A DNA stretch of 64,000 nt from Glebionis coronaria (lineage: Eukaryota > Streptophyta > Magnoliopsida > Asterales > Asteraceae): assembly GCA_025667525.1 (NCBI GenBank), contig CM046877.1:261799706-261863705 (forward strand), in the 5' to 3' direction. Below, piece by piece: positions 62,628-64,000 of this stretch (its first letter is position 1; each line of letters opens with the position of its first letter). The notes under the pieces were generated by a model. It was not told where the DNA came from and made no database searches. It worked only from the letters and a program-made list of their open reading frames with translations. Made by a program: the position numbers and the translations under genes.

Positions 62628-63416
62628 CTAGTCGTAACGATGCTCGAGGGCCTCGATCCTCTCGGACAAATCAATCAATGCCCTATGCAAAAGGTTGCGC
62701 AAGGCTCCAATCTCATAGTGTTGGTCCTCTAGTCTTCGAGCAAGTCTCGCGACACGATCGGTTGCGGGTGGTGCATTCCTACCTAAATCCGTGATGACCT
62801 CCGCATAGCAAGTCTCGAACCTAACCAATGACTTATAAGACAATCCACCCAAATTACAAAGAACGTGTGTCACATTACTTCGAAGTGTAGCAAGTCGAGC
62901 AAAGCGGTGGGGAGTAGGTATCCCACGTGCTTCGGCGGTCGCTGAGCTCTTGGCTCCATATAAGCCGTATGGTGGTGGTGGAGTAGGCATCGTAGGTCAG
63001 AATGGGGCATCATGCCTTGGGGGAACTCTCATGGGTGGTGGCTTCAAAGACATGCGTGCGGTGCGAGTGGGAGTTGAGTCCAAATGCCTCGAGGCTAGCT
63101 TTTTCCCTATGATGGAGGGTCTCACCGACATCCTTGTGGTGCGATGTTGGCGATGTACCTTTAGATCATGAGTGGATGAGGTGGATGGAGGGATCATGGG
63201 TGCCTCGTCACGCCTCTTGTAGCATTTCAATGGTGGTAGTGAGGGAGGTGTAGGTGCACGGACAATCGGCTCTCCATGAGTGGATGACATAGGTGAAGAG
63301 TCTCTCGTGCGGGACTCTCCGATGATCACAAGTCGTGCTCCATTGGCGGACGAGCTCACGAGGTACAATGATTCGTCGGATGAGGTAGGCATAGCACTAC
63401 AAATAAAAAGGCACAT
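62628..63416 (-). pseudogene. G3 extra ORF upstream of Gag
   Basis: One frame from about 63416 to a TAG at 62628, with a single TGA at 62997-62999. The probable start is the ATG at 63390-63392 (MPTSSDESLY). The first part is basic and Pro/Ser/Thr/Arg-rich. The second part begins MPTPPPPYGLYG and ends in a helical, heptad-like stretch (RVARLARRLEDQHYEIGALR, LIDLSERIEALEHRYD). It sits between PBS and Gag, in the same frame as Gag but separated by about 250 bases. Similar Pro-rich plus coiled segments precede Gag in Asteraceae gypsy elements as I remember them. No known enzyme motif is visible and its role is unknown. Confidence 0.65.
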
Positions 63417-63760
63417 ATAATAAATAAATCCGATTTTGCAATCATGTATGTTTCAAGCTCAAAGTTATCATGGCACAAACCATTTAGTGTAGGATTCAAA
63501 TAAGTGTCGAAATAAAAATTGATTTTGCATATACACATAAGTTAAGTCACTTAGCAATTTAAGCGGTTAAAGTAGCATGACAATAATGCACGAGGTAATA
63601 TAACTCACAACATACTTGTATCGAATATGTGAAGTGAAGTGGCCCATGGAGATGGAGAGATAATTATAGTCTAGTGTTACTCTTATTTTTATATAAAATC
63701 CTATTTTGGACTTAACGTTTGTAAAAATGATTTTTATAAAAGCAACCTAGTTCTCTATAA
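63417..63760 (-). other. G3 5' leader
   Basis: About 340 bp, A+T-rich, without gene or repeat that I can support. Confidence 0.55.
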
Positions 63761-63777
63761 CCACGTCTCTGATACCA
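63761..63777 (-). other. G3 primer binding site (tRNA-Met type)
   Basis: The element strand reads TGGTATCAGAGACGTGG, three bases inside the LTR that begins at 63781. It matches tRNA-Met for the first 11 bases. Confidence 0.85.
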
Positions 63778-63780
63778 ATC

Positions 63781-63821
63781 TGTCACACCCTCAAATTACC
63801 AATGTATGTGAATAGGCCGTT
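63781..63821 (-). repeat. G3 5' LTR, truncated
   Basis: Only about 41 bp (tgtcacaccctcaaattacc onward) of the second LTR of G3 are seen before the text changes to Copia sequence. Confidence 0.7.
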
Positions 63822-64000
63822 AGAAAGAAACCGGTTTCCTTCGGATACCAAAGTCCCAAATGATGGTGTTATTTAGTTACCGAAATATCCGTTTAACCTC
63901 CTTGAGGTGCTTTTTCGTAGTTCGGGCTTGATATCGTCTACAATAGAATGTCGCATGTGTAATATCTGGTCTGCTTGCTATCAAGTACATGAGGAACCTG
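63822..64000 (-). pseudogene. Copia RNase H/RT fragment abutting the G3 LTR
   Basis: The text aligns with C2 at about 53628-53800 over its whole length with roughly a quarter of positions different, in the same orientation. On the minus strand pieces such as [14 protein letters not shown] and SRPDI-like text can be read with stops. No LTR end or obvious duplication lies at the junction near 63822. It is part of a different Copia copy continuing beyond the window. Confidence 0.75.

Overview
The window is plant nuclear DNA built almost entirely of LTR retrotransposons inserted into one another. No host gene, rRNA, CRISPR array or bacterial feature is visible. The protein remnants (Copia RT/RNase H with YVDD, the long Copia Gag with a CCHC knuckle followed by coiled coil, Athila-type Gag/protease, Tekay-like chromovirus integrase) resemble elements I remember as abundant in daisy-family genomes. 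A eudicot, most probably Asteraceae, is therefore my best guess. This rests on recognition, not on a search.

Layout. I use G for Ty3/gypsy and C for Ty1/copia. The outermost element is a minus-strand chromovirus, G3: LTR at the left (1-2046, 10952-11841 and 45601-45765), pol and gag at 45818-50136 and 61869-62399, an extra 5' ORF at 62628-63416, PBS at 63761-63777 and the start of its other LTR at 63781. Its left LTR holds C1 (2047-10951, TSD AGATA) and G2 (11842-45595, TSD GGTAT). G2 is a plus-strand Athila-type element with only gag and protease. Its 5' LTR is split by G1 (12309-26530, minus, TSD ACCCT), an almost complete Athila with gag-PR-RT-RH-IN. Its gag is split by G4 (28723-38871, minus, TSD TCTTC), a chromovirus with decayed coding sequence. 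The gag of G3 holds a tRNA-type SINE (49799-50021, 18-bp TSD) and C2 (50137-61868, minus, TSD CACAC), a long Copia with all domains. At 63822 the second G3 LTR runs abruptly into a Copia RNase H/RT fragment.

How the parts relate. G1 and G2 share Gag, protease, tRNA-Asp PBS and 3' non-coding sequence, so a G1-like element could supply the pol functions G2 lacks. C1 and C2 share PPT, LTR architecture, leader repeats and a long 3' non-coding region. C1 keeps one Gag-like reading frame and no enzymes, so it would depend on a C2-like partner. All coding frames carry stops or frameshifts except stretches such as the 723-codon RT-RNase H frame of G1.

Most interesting. Between RNase H and the PPT (its equivalent position in C1), the two Copia elements carry arrays of about 148-bp units. 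Each unit can fold into four consecutive hairpins, and the stems show compensatory base changes between units and between elements. Several mismatches on the + strand become U-G pairs in the element's own (minus-strand) RNA. With repeated PPT-like motifs in the same region, matched by an independent set in the Athila elements, and a palindrome directly after the TATA box in both Copia LTRs, this looks like an organised RNA-structural 3' domain.
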